From Amycolatopsis circi (lineage in GTDB: Bacteria > Actinomycetota > Actinomycetes > Mycobacteriales > Pseudonocardiaceae): a DNA stretch of 64,000 nt. The notes beneath the pieces were generated by a model, which did not search any database, was not told the DNA's origin, and saw nothing but the letters and a program-made list of their open reading frames with translations. The position numbers were made by a program, and so were the translations under genes. This document shows positions 34,555 to 42,654 of the stretch, in pieces. Positions within the stretch are counted from its first letter, which is position 1, and every line of letters begins with the position of its first letter. The stretch spans positions 1 through 64,000 of the forward strand of contig NZ_PQIA01000031.1 in the NCBI RefSeq assembly GCF_003385235.1, read 5' to 3'.

Positions 34555-34798
34555 CTACGGGATCCTCTGTAGGCATTTGTGCAGGCTGACGGCGGCGAGG
34601 GGGTGGTCAGCGTCGTATTGACGGAAGGTGCTGACCGGCTCGAAATCCAGCCGGGCGGCGAGCTTCAGCGAGCATTTGTTGGCTGTCTGCGTCGCCACGA
34701 GCACCGGCTGATCGGGAAGTTCCTCAGCCGGGCGGCGCTGCAGCTCCATGGTGCCGAGGAGCCGGTCGGTGGTCTGGTCGGCGATGATGCGAGTCCCC
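34555..34798 (-). pseudogene. C-terminal remnant of a GNAT acetyltransferase
   Basis: Read on the lower strand, this piece gives TRIIADQTTDRLLGTMELQ, then QPVLVATQTANKCSLKLAARLDFEPV and YDADHPLAAVSLHK before a stop. The TQTANxxSLxLAARLxF block is the acetyl-CoA-binding end of a GNAT protein. No start or N-terminal half remains. Its 5' portion (34724-34798) is overlapped in another frame by the tail of the SARP gene. A deletion probably joined the two genes. Confidence 0.65.
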
Positions 34799-37700
34799 GC
34801 AGGCCACTCTTACCGCATCCTCAACGGACAACCGGGCACCTTGCTCGAACACGCGGGCGAAGCCGGAGCCGAGAACTCCTTGGGCCGCTTCGGTAATCCG
34901 GTCCACGTCGCCTCGCTCGGCGGCAGGGAGCGGGGCATTGACACTGCGCCGCGCGGCGTCGGCGGCACCGAGCAGCAGTGCGGCGGATTGCGGAGCTGCC
35001 GCGCCCGCCAGACCTTCCAATGACAGCGCGAAAGCCCGCGGCTCATCGAGCATCCGCGCGTACTCCAAGCCCTGCAGGTGATAAGTCTTCGCCTGGACCG
35101 CATCGCCCCGGAGTTCGGCGACGAAACCGAGTTCCGCGTACAGCAGGTGGTCGCCTGCGGTCGAGGACAGGCCGCGGTACTCGTCGCGGATGTGGGTCAG
35201 GTGGTGTTCGGCGGCGTCGAGGTCGCCGGAGCGGCGGGCACCCAGCGCCAGGCCCATTTCGGCGTGGATCCGGCCGTACGTGTAGCCGTGGTCGGCTGCG
35301 ATTCGGAGGGCTTGTTCGTGTAGGTCGCGGGCTCGTGGCCAGTCGCGTTCGAGCAAGGCCAGACGGCCCAGGCCGGACAACCTCGCCGAGACTTCCGCTT
35401 GCAAGTCCAGTTCGCGCGCGATGGCGAGTCCTTCGTGCTGGCGGCGCGCGGCTTCGGCGTAGTCGCCCTTGATTTCGGCGAGCGCGGCCAGCGGCGGGAT
35501 GGTTTGCATTTCACCCCACCGGTCACCGAGGCGGCGGAAGAGTTCGGCGCTGCGCAGACCGTCCCGGCCGAGGCCGGCGAGATCTCCGCGGACCAGGCTG
35601 AGCATGGCCCGCAGGCCCAGCGCGGCGGCGACGCCCCATTCGTCGTCTCCGGCGGTCGCGAGGGCGCGCGCGTTCACCTCGTGACTGGCGGCGAGGTCGC
35701 CGACGCTGAACAGGCTGTAGGCGCGCAGCCACAATGCACGGGCGCTGTCCGGGGAATCGGGTGGGGCTTGTTCGCCGGTCAGGAGGGCGAACGATCCATT
35801 GAGGACAGTGAGGTCCGGATCCGGTGCGGCGACAAGCAAAACTGCCGACAGCATCCGGCGGCCTTCGGTGAGTCTGCCGCGCAGCAGCCACCACCAGGAC
35901 AATGCTGTCGCTAGGCGCACCGCCTCGCTCGGTGCTCGGCAGATCGCCTCGTCCAGGGCTGCGCGCAGATTGCCCGCTTCGACGTCCAGCCGAGTGAGCC
36001 AAGCCCGCTGCTCGGTACCGTGCAATTGGGCGCTCTCGGCGATTTCCAGGTAATGGCGCAGGTGCCGTGCGCGCGTGGCGGCCGGATCCGCCAGCCGTTC
36101 GACGGCATAGGCGGCGACGGATTCCAGCAGCCGGTACCGGATCCCGGCCGGTCCGTTCGTGACGGCCACCAGCGACCGGTCGACTAGTCGGAGCACCAGA
36201 TCGAGTACGTCGCCGTCTCCCGCGCACACGGCTTCGGCGGCGGCGAGATCGAAACTGTCACGGTGGACGGCCAGTCTGCTTAGGACAGTCCGTTCCGGTT
36301 CGCTGAGCAGTTCCCAGCTCCAGTCAAGTACGGCGCGCAATGTTTGCTGCCGCGCGGGAGCGCCGCGCGAGCCTCGGGTCAGGACGGCGAACCGGTCGTT
36401 GAGCCGGGCCGCCAGTTCCCGCACGCCCAAACCGCGCACGCGGGTGGCCGCGAGTTCCAGCGCGAGAGGGAGACCGTCCAGACGGCGGCAGATCTCGGTG
36501 ATCGTGTCGAGATCGCCCGCGAAATCCGGGGCGGACGCGATGGCGCGTTCGGTGAACAACCGCACGGCGTCCGCGGGTGGCAGGGGTTCCACTGCGAACA
36601 CGGTTTCGCCCGGCAGTCCGAGCGGTTCCTGGCTGGTGGTGAGGATGCGCAGGTCACGGGTGTTGCGGAGGAGCGATTCGACGAGTTCGGCGACGGCTTC
36701 GACGACGTGTTCGCAGTTGTCCAGGACGAGCAGCATCCGCCGGTCGCGCAGGGCGGTGGCGAGTCGCTGGGCAGGGGAGGCGGTGTCGATCGAGTCGCGG
36801 ATCCCGAGTACGGCGGCGACTGTTTCGGCGAGGTCGGCGGCGGTGCCGCGGACGCCCGCGAGTTCGACCAGCCAGCAGCCGTCTCGAAACTCGTCTCGTG
36901 AGTGTTTATCCCGGTTAGAACCGGGATAGGCACTCACGAGTTCCACCGCCAGCCGTGACTTGCCGACCCCGCCAGGCCCGGTCAGCGTCACCAGCCTGCT
37001 TGATAGCCCGGCAAGCTGCGCGAGCGCCTCCTCCCGGCCGATCAACGGCGTCAGCGGGCGGGGGAAGTTGCCGCGCGGCTCAGCAGCCAGTCCGGAGTCC
37101 TGCCGGAGCAGCGATTCGTACAGCGCGCGCAGGTCCGGGCTCGGGTCGACGCCCAGTTCCTCGGCGAGCCGGGTGCGGAGATCTGTATAGGAGGCAACGG
37201 CTTCGCTCTGCCGCCCGCGCGAATACAGCGCGCGCATCTGTGCTGCCCGCAAGCCTTCTCGGAGCGGATGCCGCGCGATGACGTCCGCCAAATCGTCCGC
37301 GGCGGAGTAGTCGCCCGCTTCGACCTGGGCTTTGGCTTGTTCTTCCACTGCGGCCAGCCGTAACTCGGACAGCCGATGTGCGGCCGATCGCGCGAACTCT
37401 TCGTCAGCGAAGTCGGCGAACGCCTCGCCGCGCCACAGGTGCAAGGCTTCGGCGAAGCGCGTCGCTCGGGCTCGGGGATCCGCCGTCGCGCGAGCCTGGA
37501 TGACGAGATCGCGGAACTGCGCGGCGTCGGAGTGCTCGATCCGCAGCCGGTAGCCCGCCGGTTGCCGCTCGACGCCGTCTCGGCCGACGATCCGGCGCAG
37601 TTGCGAGACCTTGGCCTGCAGCGCACCGGCCGGTTTGCCTGGCGGGTGGTCGCCCCAGAGATCCTGGATGAGCCGGTCCGCGGTGACTGGTCCGCCGTCG

Positions 37701-37828
37701 TGCGCCAGCAGCGTCGCGAGCAGCGCCCGCACCTTCGCCTCGGGCACGGTGACCGGCGCGCCGGTCTCGTCCCACACTGCGAGCGGGCCGAGTATCCCGA
37801 ACCGCAGGCGTGGCTCCTGCTGGGTCAT
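34724..37828 (-). CDS. SARP-family regulator: BTAD + ATPase + TPR (AfsR-like)
   Basis: The 1034-aa protein has an OmpR-type winged helix (RLRFGILGPLAVWDE to about residue 95), a bacterial transcriptional activator domain (to about 245), a STAND ATPase with Walker A LTGPGGVGKSRLAVEL near 283 and Walker B MLLVLDNCEHVVEA near 370, and TPR-like repeats to the end. Such regulators activate secondary-metabolite genes. Two oddities occur: residues 297-312 are encoded by a dispersed palindrome, and the last 25 residues (after LSVEDAVRVA) read into the GNAT remnant. The start ATG at 37828 overlaps the stop of a leader peptide that copies the gene's own N terminus. Confidence 0.88.
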   Translation of the reverse strand: MTQQEPRLRFGILGPLAVWDETGAPVTVPEAKVRALLATLLAHDGGPVTADRLIQDLWGDHPPGKPAGALQAKVSQLRRIVGRDGVERQPAGYRLRIEHSDAAQFRDLVIQARATADPRARATRFAEALHLWRGEAFADFADEEFARSAAHRLSELRLAAVEEQAKAQVEAGDYSAADDLADVIARHPLREGLRAAQMRALYSRGRQSEAVASYTDLRTRLAEELGVDPSPDLRALYESLLRQDSGLAAEPRGNFPRPLTPLIGREEALAQLAGLSSRLVTLTGPGGVGKSRLAVELVSAYPGSNRDKHSRDEFRDGCWLVELAGVRGTAADLAETVAAVLGIRDSIDTASPAQRLATALRDRRMLLVLDNCEHVVEAVAELVESLLRNTRDLRILTTSQEPLGLPGETVFAVEPLPPADAVRLFTERAIASAPDFAGDLDTITEICRRLDGLPLALELAATRVRGLGVRELAARLNDRFAVLTRGSRGAPARQQTLRAVLDWSWELLSEPERTVLSRLAVHRDSFDLAAAEAVCAGDGDVLDLVLRLVDRSLVAVTNGPAGIRYRLLESVAAYAVERLADPAATRARHLRHYLEIAESAQLHGTEQRAWLTRLDVEAGNLRAALDEAICRAPSEAVRLATALSWWWLLRGRLTEGRRMLSAVLLVAAPDPDLTVLNGSFALLTGEQAPPDSPDSARALWLRAYSLFSVGDLAASHEVNARALATAGDDEWGVAAALGLRAMLSLVRGDLAGLGRDGLRSAELFRRLGDRWGEMQTIPPLAALAEIKGDYAEAARRQHEGLAIARELDLQAEVSARLSGLGRLALLERDWPRARDLHEQALRIAADHGYTYGRIHAEMGLALGARRSGDLDAAEHHLTHIRDEYRGLSSTAGDHLLYAELGFVAELRGDAVQAKTYHLQGLEYARMLDEPRAFALSLEGLAGAAAPQSAALLLGAADAARRSVNAPLPAAERGDVDRITEAAQGVLGSGFARVFEQGARLSVEDAVRVACGDSHHRRPDHRPAPRHHGAAAPPG
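36895..36940. repeat. Dispersed palindromic element, copy 4, inside the SARP coding sequence
   Basis: The arms are CTCGTGAGTG/CACTCACGAG outside and ATCCCGGTT/AACCGGGAT inside, with three unpaired bases between and AG at the centre. It encodes LVSAYPGSNRDKHSR on the lower strand without a stop or frameshift, directly after the Walker A helix. It is the only coding member of the family in this window. Confidence 0.85.
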
Positions 37829-37932
37829 CTGGTTACCGCCAGGGTCTTTACCTGGAGCAGGACGAGGGTCCCGTCCCATGCTGCGAGCGGTCCGAGCATC
37901 CCGAACCGCAGGCGTGGCTCCTGCTGCGTCAT
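37825..37932 (-). CDS. Leader peptide 3 (35 aa), overlapping the SARP start
   Basis: ATG at 37932 begins MTQQEPRLRFGMLGPLAAWD, nearly identical to the SARP N terminus, then leaves the SARP frame as GTLVLLQVKTLAVTR. Its TGA overlaps the SARP ATG (ATGA). There is no strong ribosome site before the SARP ATG, so re-initiation after this peptide is the simplest route to SARP translation. Confidence 0.6.
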   Translation of the reverse strand: MTQQEPRLRFGMLGPLAAWDGTLVLLQVKTLAVTR

Positions 37933-38036
37933 CTGGGTACCGCCAGGGTCTTTACGCGGAGCAGGACGAGTGTCCCGTCCCACATCGCGAGCGGGCCGAG
38001 TGTCCCGAACTGCAGGCGTGGTTCCGGTTGTGCCAT
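37929..38036 (-). CDS. Leader peptide 2 (35 aa)
   Basis: ATG at 38036 begins MAQPEPRLQFGTLGPLAMWD, then GTLVLLRVKTLAVPR and a TGA that overlaps the start of leader 3. It is diverged from leader 3 at about eight positions but keeps exactly the same length and overlap, 104 bp upstream. Confidence 0.6.
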   Translation of the reverse strand: MAQPEPRLQFGTLGPLAMWDGTLVLLRVKTLAVPR

Positions 38037-38119
38037 CAGGTCGCCACCAGGGCCATTACACGGAGCAGCGCGCTTGTCTCGTCCCACGCCGCGAGCGGGC
38101 CGAGCATCCCGAACCGCAT
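38036..38119 (-). CDS. Leader peptide 1 (27 aa), probable entry point of the chain
   Basis: ATG at 38119 (MRFGMLGPLAAWDETSALLR) follows ACGGGAGCAAGGCG, the only good ribosome site in the chain. Its TGA shares one base with the ATG of leader 2. The sequence again copies the SARP winged-helix start. Confidence 0.6.
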   Translation of the reverse strand: MRFGMLGPLAAWDETSALLRVMALVAT

Positions 38120-38135
38120 CGCCTTGCTCCCGTCG

Positions 38136-38157
38136 CACCGTCAGGTCACCGTCAGGT
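38136..38157. promoter_or_regulatory. Perfect 11-bp tandem direct repeat, SARP-type operator
   Basis: CACCGTCAGGT occurs twice head to tail with an 11-bp period. SARP proteins bind heptamer direct repeats spaced 11 or 22 bp, usually about 8 bp upstream of the -10 box. TAAGCAT lies 5 bases after the repeat, 30 bp before the MFS start. It sits between the SARP leader chain and the divergent exporter gene, so it may serve both. Confidence 0.6.
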
Positions 38158-38199
38158 GATCGTAAGCATTCCCGAAGGCCAGGTCCGCACAGTGGGCGC

Positions 38200-39372
38200 A
38201 TGAGCCCCACCTCAGTCGCCGTCGCTCCCACCCAGCGGCTTCCGCTTTTCGCGCTGTTGTCCCTCGCCACCGCAGTGTTCATCACCAGCCTCACGGAGAC
38301 GCTGCCCGCCGGGTTGCTGCCCGCGATGAGCGGCTCGCTCGGCGTCAGCGAATCCGCGACCGGCCAGACCGTCACGGTCTACGCGCTGGGCACCGTTCTG
38401 ACCGCGATCCCGCTGTCCACCATCACCGCTGGCTGGCGACGCAAACGGTTGCTCCTGGCCGCGATGGCCGGATTCGCCGTGGCCAACACCGTCACCGCCG
38501 TGTCGTCGGAGTACAGCCTGACGATGGTCGCGCGCTTCATCGCAGGCGTCGCGGCTGGTCTCGCGTGGGCACTGCTGGCCGGTTATGCCCGACGCCTGGT
38601 CGCTCCTGCACAGCAGGGTCGTGCCATGGCAATTGCCATGGCTGGTATCCCAGTCGCGCTGTGCCTGGGCGTCCCTGCCGGAACCTTCGTCGGCCAGCTC
38701 ACCGGCTGGCGTACTGCGTTCCTCGCCATGACCGTGCTCACCCTGGTGCTGCTGGCGTGGATCGGCGCGGCGGTGCCCGATTTCCCCGGTCAGGCTGGGG
38801 GAGCGCGTCCGAAGATGCTGCCTGCGCTGCGCATCCCGGGAGTTGCGGCGGTCCTGTTCGTCACGCTGGTGTTCGTGCTGGCGCACACCGTGCTGTACGC
38901 CTACCTCGCCACCTTCCTCACCGGCCTCGGCATGGGCGGCGACACCGACCTGGTCCTGCTGACCTTCGGCCTGGCCTCGATCGCGAGCATCTGGATCGTC
39001 GGCGCGCAGATCCACCGGCGGCTGCGGTTGCTGATGATCGTCAGCGCGCTGCTGGTCGCGGTCGCCGCGGCGCTGCTCGCGACCGAACCCGCGCTCGTTT
39101 ACCTGGCCGCCGCGCTGTGGGGGCTCGGCTGGGGCGGGGTGCCGACCTTGCTGCAGACCGCGGCCGGGGACGCGGGCGGCGAGTCCGCGGACACGGTCCA
39201 AGCGATGCTCGTGACGCTGTGGAACGCCGCGATGGCGGCCGGCGGTGTCGTCGGCGGCGTACTGCTCGACGTGGCAGGCAGCGGTTCCTTCCCGTGGACC
39301 GTGCTGGTCTTGATGGCACCGGTGCTGGCGGTCGTCCTGCTTGCGCGTCGACGCGGCTTCCCTGCCGCTTGA
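38200..39372 (+). CDS. MFS transporter, 12-helix drug/sugar efflux type
   Basis: The 390-aa protein has about 12 membrane helices. The motif A region is degenerate (STITAGWRRKRLLLA), and the fifth helix has the drug/proton antiporter motif C-like AGIPVALCLGVPAGTFVGQLTGWR. It resembles the chloramphenicol/arabinose efflux branch. It is divergent from the SARP gene, with the direct-repeat operator between. ATG at 38200 follows a weak site (AGTGGGCGC). Export of a SARP-controlled product is a reasonable guess. Confidence 0.85.
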   Translation: MSPTSVAVAPTQRLPLFALLSLATAVFITSLTETLPAGLLPAMSGSLGVSESATGQTVTVYALGTVLTAIPLSTITAGWRRKRLLLAAMAGFAVANTVTAVSSEYSLTMVARFIAGVAAGLAWALLAGYARRLVAPAQQGRAMAIAMAGIPVALCLGVPAGTFVGQLTGWRTAFLAMTVLTLVLLAWIGAAVPDFPGQAGGARPKMLPALRIPGVAAVLFVTLVFVLAHTVLYAYLATFLTGLGMGGDTDLVLLTFGLASIASIWIVGAQIHRRLRLLMIVSALLVAVAAALLATEPALVYLAAALWGLGWGGVPTLLQTAAGDAGGESADTVQAMLVTLWNAAMAAGGVVGGVLLDVAGSGSFPWTVLVLMAPVLAVVLLARRRGFPAA

Positions 39373-39395
39373 CGGTGCCGCCCTGGCGATCTTGG

Positions 39396-40244
39396 ATGGA
39401 ACCCGTGCCAGAGCCTGTGAACACCGACCTCGGAAGCTACCTGCGACGAATGCGCGAGCGACTCCAGCCCGCCGAAATCGGCCTGGCTACCCGCGGTTCC
39501 CGGCGGGTGCCCGGTCTCCGGCGAGAGGAGGTCGCCGCGCTCGCCGGGGTCAGCTCGACCTACTACACTCGGCTTGAGCAGGCGCAGACCGCGCACGCGT
39601 CGCCGGAGGTGCTGTCCGCGATCGCCCGCGCGCTGGACCTGAGCGTGGCCGAAGAAGCGCATCTGCTCAAGATCGGCACCACCGCACCCGCCCGGCCGGT
39701 GCGGCCGGCCACGACCGACGAACTGACCCCGCAGACCCGGATGCTGGTCAACACCCTCGGCGACGCGGTGGTCGCGGTGCTGAATTTCCGCTGCGACATT
39801 CTGGCGTGGAATTCGCTGTTCCACAAACTGTTCGCCGCACACCTCGATTTCGCCGCACCGGACGGGAACCGGCCGAATGTGATCAAGTTGAACTTCCTCG
39901 ACGACAACGTGCGCGCGCTGTATGCGGACTGGCCGTCGGAGGCGCAGCAGAACGTCTCCTACCTGCGGTACATCGCCGGAGACCACCGGCACGACCCGCG
40001 GCTGGCCGAGCTGATCGGCGAGTTGTCCATGGGCAGCGAGGAATTCGCGAATCTGTGGGTCGGCCAGACGGTCGGGAATTGCACGGCCGGGACGAAGACG
40101 TTCCGGCATCCGATGGTCGGGCAGTTCGACCTGATGTATCAATCCGCCGAGTTGGGCGACGGGACGATCTTGAAGATATATCACGCGGAGCCGGGTTCTC
40201 CGCACGAGGCGGCGGTGAAGCTCCTCGCCACTGATTTGAGCTGA
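39396..40244 (+). CDS. XRE-family regulator with MmyB-like ligand domain
   Basis: The 282-aa regulator has the helix-turn-helix VPGLRREEVAALAGVSSTYYTRLEQAQTAHASPEVLSAIARAL. The MmyB-like domain has NFRCDILAWNSLFHKLF, GSEEFANLWVGQTVGNC and KTFRHPMVGQFDLMYQS. It follows the MFS gene by 23 bp, so the two may be cotranscribed. The last codons (AAVKLLA) form part of a repeat that recurs downstream at 40363. Confidence 0.88.
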   Translation: MEPVPEPVNTDLGSYLRRMRERLQPAEIGLATRGSRRVPGLRREEVAALAGVSSTYYTRLEQAQTAHASPEVLSAIARALDLSVAEEAHLLKIGTTAPARPVRPATTDELTPQTRMLVNTLGDAVVAVLNFRCDILAWNSLFHKLFAAHLDFAAPDGNRPNVIKLNFLDDNVRALYADWPSEAQQNVSYLRYIAGDHRHDPRLAELIGELSMGSEEFANLWVGQTVGNCTAGTKTFRHPMVGQFDLMYQSAELGDGTILKIYHAEPGSPHEAAVKLLATDLS

Positions 40245-40660
40245 GCACAGCCTGCGGGGGCGAGTCTTCTTGCCACAGATCTGAGTTGACCGCTGCGTGG
40301 CGATGGCAGAGCTAGCCACGGCAGGGCTCGGCTGCCTACCGGTCACGTGGAACCGAGCGCGAGGCGGCGGTGAAGCTTCTCGCCGCCGAGCTGGGCCGAT
40401 CGCAGGCTGCCACTGGCGATGGCTAGTCACGGCAGTGGTTTGGCTGTTTCCCGCCGCGGGCCTGCCGCGCGGAACCGGACTCGTCGTCTGAGCTGGCTAC
40501 AGCCTGCCGTGGCAATGGCTAGCCACGGCAGGGGGCTGGCTATCCCGCCGCAGGCCTGACACGGAACCGAACTCGTCGCCTGAGCTGAAGCACAACCTGC
40601 CACTGGCAGTGCTAGTCACAGCAGGGATCTGGCTGTTTCCCGCTGCGGGCCCGAATGTTG
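40206..40660 (+). repeat. Degenerate tandem repeats copying the 3' end of the XRE gene
   Basis: GAGGCGGCGGTGAAGCT plus CTCGCC occurs in the gene end (40206) and again at 40360. Further units start near 40490 and 40580 with CTGAGCTG, each containing GGC(A/G)ATGGCTAG(C/T)CACGGCAG, then a CTGGCTGTTTCCCGC block and a GCGGGCC or GCAGGCC block. Units are roughly 90-150 bp. No real gene lies between 40245 and 40665. Confidence 0.7.
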
Positions 40661-40665
40661 GCCGC

Positions 40666-42039
40666 ATGACGACCGATACGGCTCACGTCCGCCTGACCGG
40701 CCGCCGCGTGGTGGTGCTCGTGGTCCTGCTGGCCGCGCAGTTCATGCTGGCGGCGGATTTCTCCGTGCTGAACGTCGCGCTCCCGCGGGTCGGGGCCGAC
40801 CTCGGCTTTCTCTCCGGCGATCTGCAATGGATCACCACTATGTTCGCGCTGTGCGCGGCGGGCTGCACCCTGGTGTTCGGCCGCGTCGGCGACTATCTGG
40901 GGCGCCGCCGGATTTTCGTTGTCGGGATGGCTGTGCTCGCGGTCGCGTCGGCGGTCGGCGGCCTCGCTGGTTCGCCCGCGGTGCTGCTCGTCGCCCGGAC
41001 GTTGCAGGGCCTGGCCACCGCCGCGGTCACCCCGGCCGCGCTCGCGATGCTCACCGTCGCGTTTCCCGAACCTTCCTTGCGCACCAAGGCATTGGGACTC
41101 AACGGGGTGATGATGAGTTCCGGTTTCACCGTCGGCTCGATCCTCGGCGGACTGCTCACCGACCTGCTGTCCTGGCGTTGGGCGTTCTTCCTCAACCTGC
41201 CGGTCGCGCTCGCCGCGCTCGTGGTCGTGCCGCTTGTGGTCCCGGAAAGCCGCGCGGAAACCCACCGCAAGCTTGACGTGCCTGGTGCGGTGCTCATCAC
41301 CACCGGGTTGTTCGCCGGGATTTATGGGATTAGCCGCACCGCCGAGTCCGGTGTGGACTCCACGGCGCTCTTTTCGCTGGCACTGGCGGTTGTCCTGCTG
41401 ATCGCGTTCGTGCTTGTGGAGAGCCGGACCGCCGACCCGCTCGTGCCTGTCGCGATGCTCCGGCACCCGGACGTCGCCTACGGGAACCTGGCCGCCTTGT
41501 TCCTCTTCGGCGGCGAGACTGCGCTGATCTTCTTCACCGGCCTATACGTCCAGAACGTCCTAGGCCATTCGTCGCTGGTCGCCGGGTTCGTGCTGGTGGG
41601 AATCGGGGTCGGCCAGATCCTCGGGGGCAGCATCGGGCCGAGGCTTCTCGCGAAGGTCCCGCCGCGCACGATGCTCGGCGCGGCGCTGGTCGGCCAGGGC
41701 GCGTTCATGCTGCCCGGCCTGTGGCTGGCCGCGACGAACGGCTGGCTGGCGGTCCTGGTCGCGGCCGAGTTCGTGAACGCGGTCTTCTCGATGCTGGCGA
41801 TGCTGTCGTTCCTGGTGCTCGCCACTTCGGCGGCGGACGCGGACACCCAGGGCCTCGCGACCGGGATGGCCACGCAGAGCCAGCAGATCGGCATGGCGAT
41901 CGGGATTCCGTTGCTGAGCGCGGTCTTCACGACGGTCACGACCGGTGAGCTGGACGCCATCCGGACCGCGATCGGAGTGGACGCGGTCGCGCTGATCTGT
42001 GTTGGTGCGTTTGCGTTGCTGCGTAAGGGAAAGCGTTAG
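40666..42039 (+). CDS. MFS transporter, DHA2 (14-helix, EmrB/QacA) family
   Basis: The 457-aa protein has motif D1-like AADFSVLNVALPRVGADLGF in helix 1, motif A GRVGDYLGRRRIFVVG and motif C GFTVGSILGGLLTDLLSWRWAFFLNLP, all typical of DHA2 drug exporters. It is an inner-membrane multidrug or antibiotic efflux pump driven by protons. ATG at 40666 begins MTTDTAHVRL. The repeat region lies directly upstream, so the promoter must be within the degenerate copies. Its 3' end overlaps the convergent GNAT gene by 4 bp. Confidence 0.88.
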   Translation: MTTDTAHVRLTGRRVVVLVVLLAAQFMLAADFSVLNVALPRVGADLGFLSGDLQWITTMFALCAAGCTLVFGRVGDYLGRRRIFVVGMAVLAVASAVGGLAGSPAVLLVARTLQGLATAAVTPAALAMLTVAFPEPSLRTKALGLNGVMMSSGFTVGSILGGLLTDLLSWRWAFFLNLPVALAALVVVPLVVPESRAETHRKLDVPGAVLITTGLFAGIYGISRTAESGVDSTALFSLALAVVLLIAFVLVESRTADPLVPVAMLRHPDVAYGNLAALFLFGGETALIFFTGLYVQNVLGHSSLVAGFVLVGIGVGQILGGSIGPRLLAKVPPRTMLGAALVGQGAFMLPGLWLAATNGWLAVLVAAEFVNAVFSMLAMLSFLVLATSAADADTQGLATGMATQSQQIGMAIGIPLLSAVFTTVTTGELDAIRTAIGVDAVALICVGAFALLRKGKR

Positions 42040-42533
42040 ATGCTCTTCGTCAGGTAGACCGCTCCGCGGATGTGCTTCCCGAGCGTGTTCGCGGGCGGCT
42101 CGGCGACCTGGTACCCGGCGCGCCGGTACATCGTCAGGTTCCGCTCGCTGCCCGACCCGGTGTAGAGCACCAGACTCGTCGCCCGCGGCGGCGCCTGCCG
42201 CTCGGCATAGCTGAGCAACCACCGGCCGACGCCCTGACCGGCAAGATCGGGTGCCACCATCAAGCGGCCGATCTCCCAGCGGTCCTCTTCGAGGTGGGCG
42301 CGTACGGCGGCGACGAGCCGTCCGCCGATCCGGACCGTCCACACGCGGGTGGCTTCGATCCAGCCGCGGACGGTGTCCAAGTCCTCGTGCAGGGCGGGCA
42401 CGTCGAAGGTGTCGTTGACGATCGCCTGCGGGACCCAGCAGCACCGTTGCAGCACGAGGAGTTCGGCGGCGTCGGAGGCTTGGGCTTCGGACAGCTGGGC
42501 GTCGGCGAGGGGCAAAGCGGCGAAGTCGGTCAC
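42036..42533 (-). CDS. GNAT family N-acetyltransferase
   Basis: The 165-aa protein has the acetyl-CoA-binding motif A in [24 protein letters not shown], preceded by the beta-strand [12 protein letters not shown] and followed by [20 protein letters not shown]. It is cytosolic; the substrate is unknown. GTG at 42533 gives [18 protein letters not shown]; it lacks a strong ribosome site, and the longer upstream frame is not family-like. Its stop overlaps that of the convergent MFS gene. Confidence 0.83.
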   Translation of the reverse strand: MTDFAALPLADAQLSEAQASDAAELLVLQRCCWVPQAIVNDTFDVPALHEDLDTVRGWIEATRVWTVRIGGRLVAAVRAHLEEDRWEIGRLMVAPDLAGQGVGRWLLSYAERQAPPRATSLVLYTGSGSERNLTMYRRAGYQVAEPPANTLGKHIRGAVYLTKSI

Positions 42534-42654
42534 GTCTCTTGATCTTGCGCGCCGCCACGAGCCCTGTCCAGCGAATATCCGAGCCGCCGCTGCGCGAGTC
42601 CGGCCGGAGCGGGCCAGAGATGTTAACGGGCTGAGGTACTGGGAGACAGAGATA

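Larger units (their letters stand above)
37763..38140 (-). repeat. Tandem 104-bp repeats copying the 5' end of the SARP gene
   Basis: Three 104-bp units (37763-37866, 37867-37970, 37971-38074) and a partial fourth (38075-38140) each carry a start codon and about 22 codons of the SARP N terminus, followed by the leader segment. Because 104 is not a multiple of three, each copy runs out of frame and stops exactly at the start codon of the next. Confidence 0.85.

Noticed and set aside
37829-37879. Upstream extension of the SARP start by 17 residues (start at 37879)
   Set aside because: The extension reads through the leader repeat in a frame with no ribosome site. The homologous N terminus begins at MTQQEPRLRFG.
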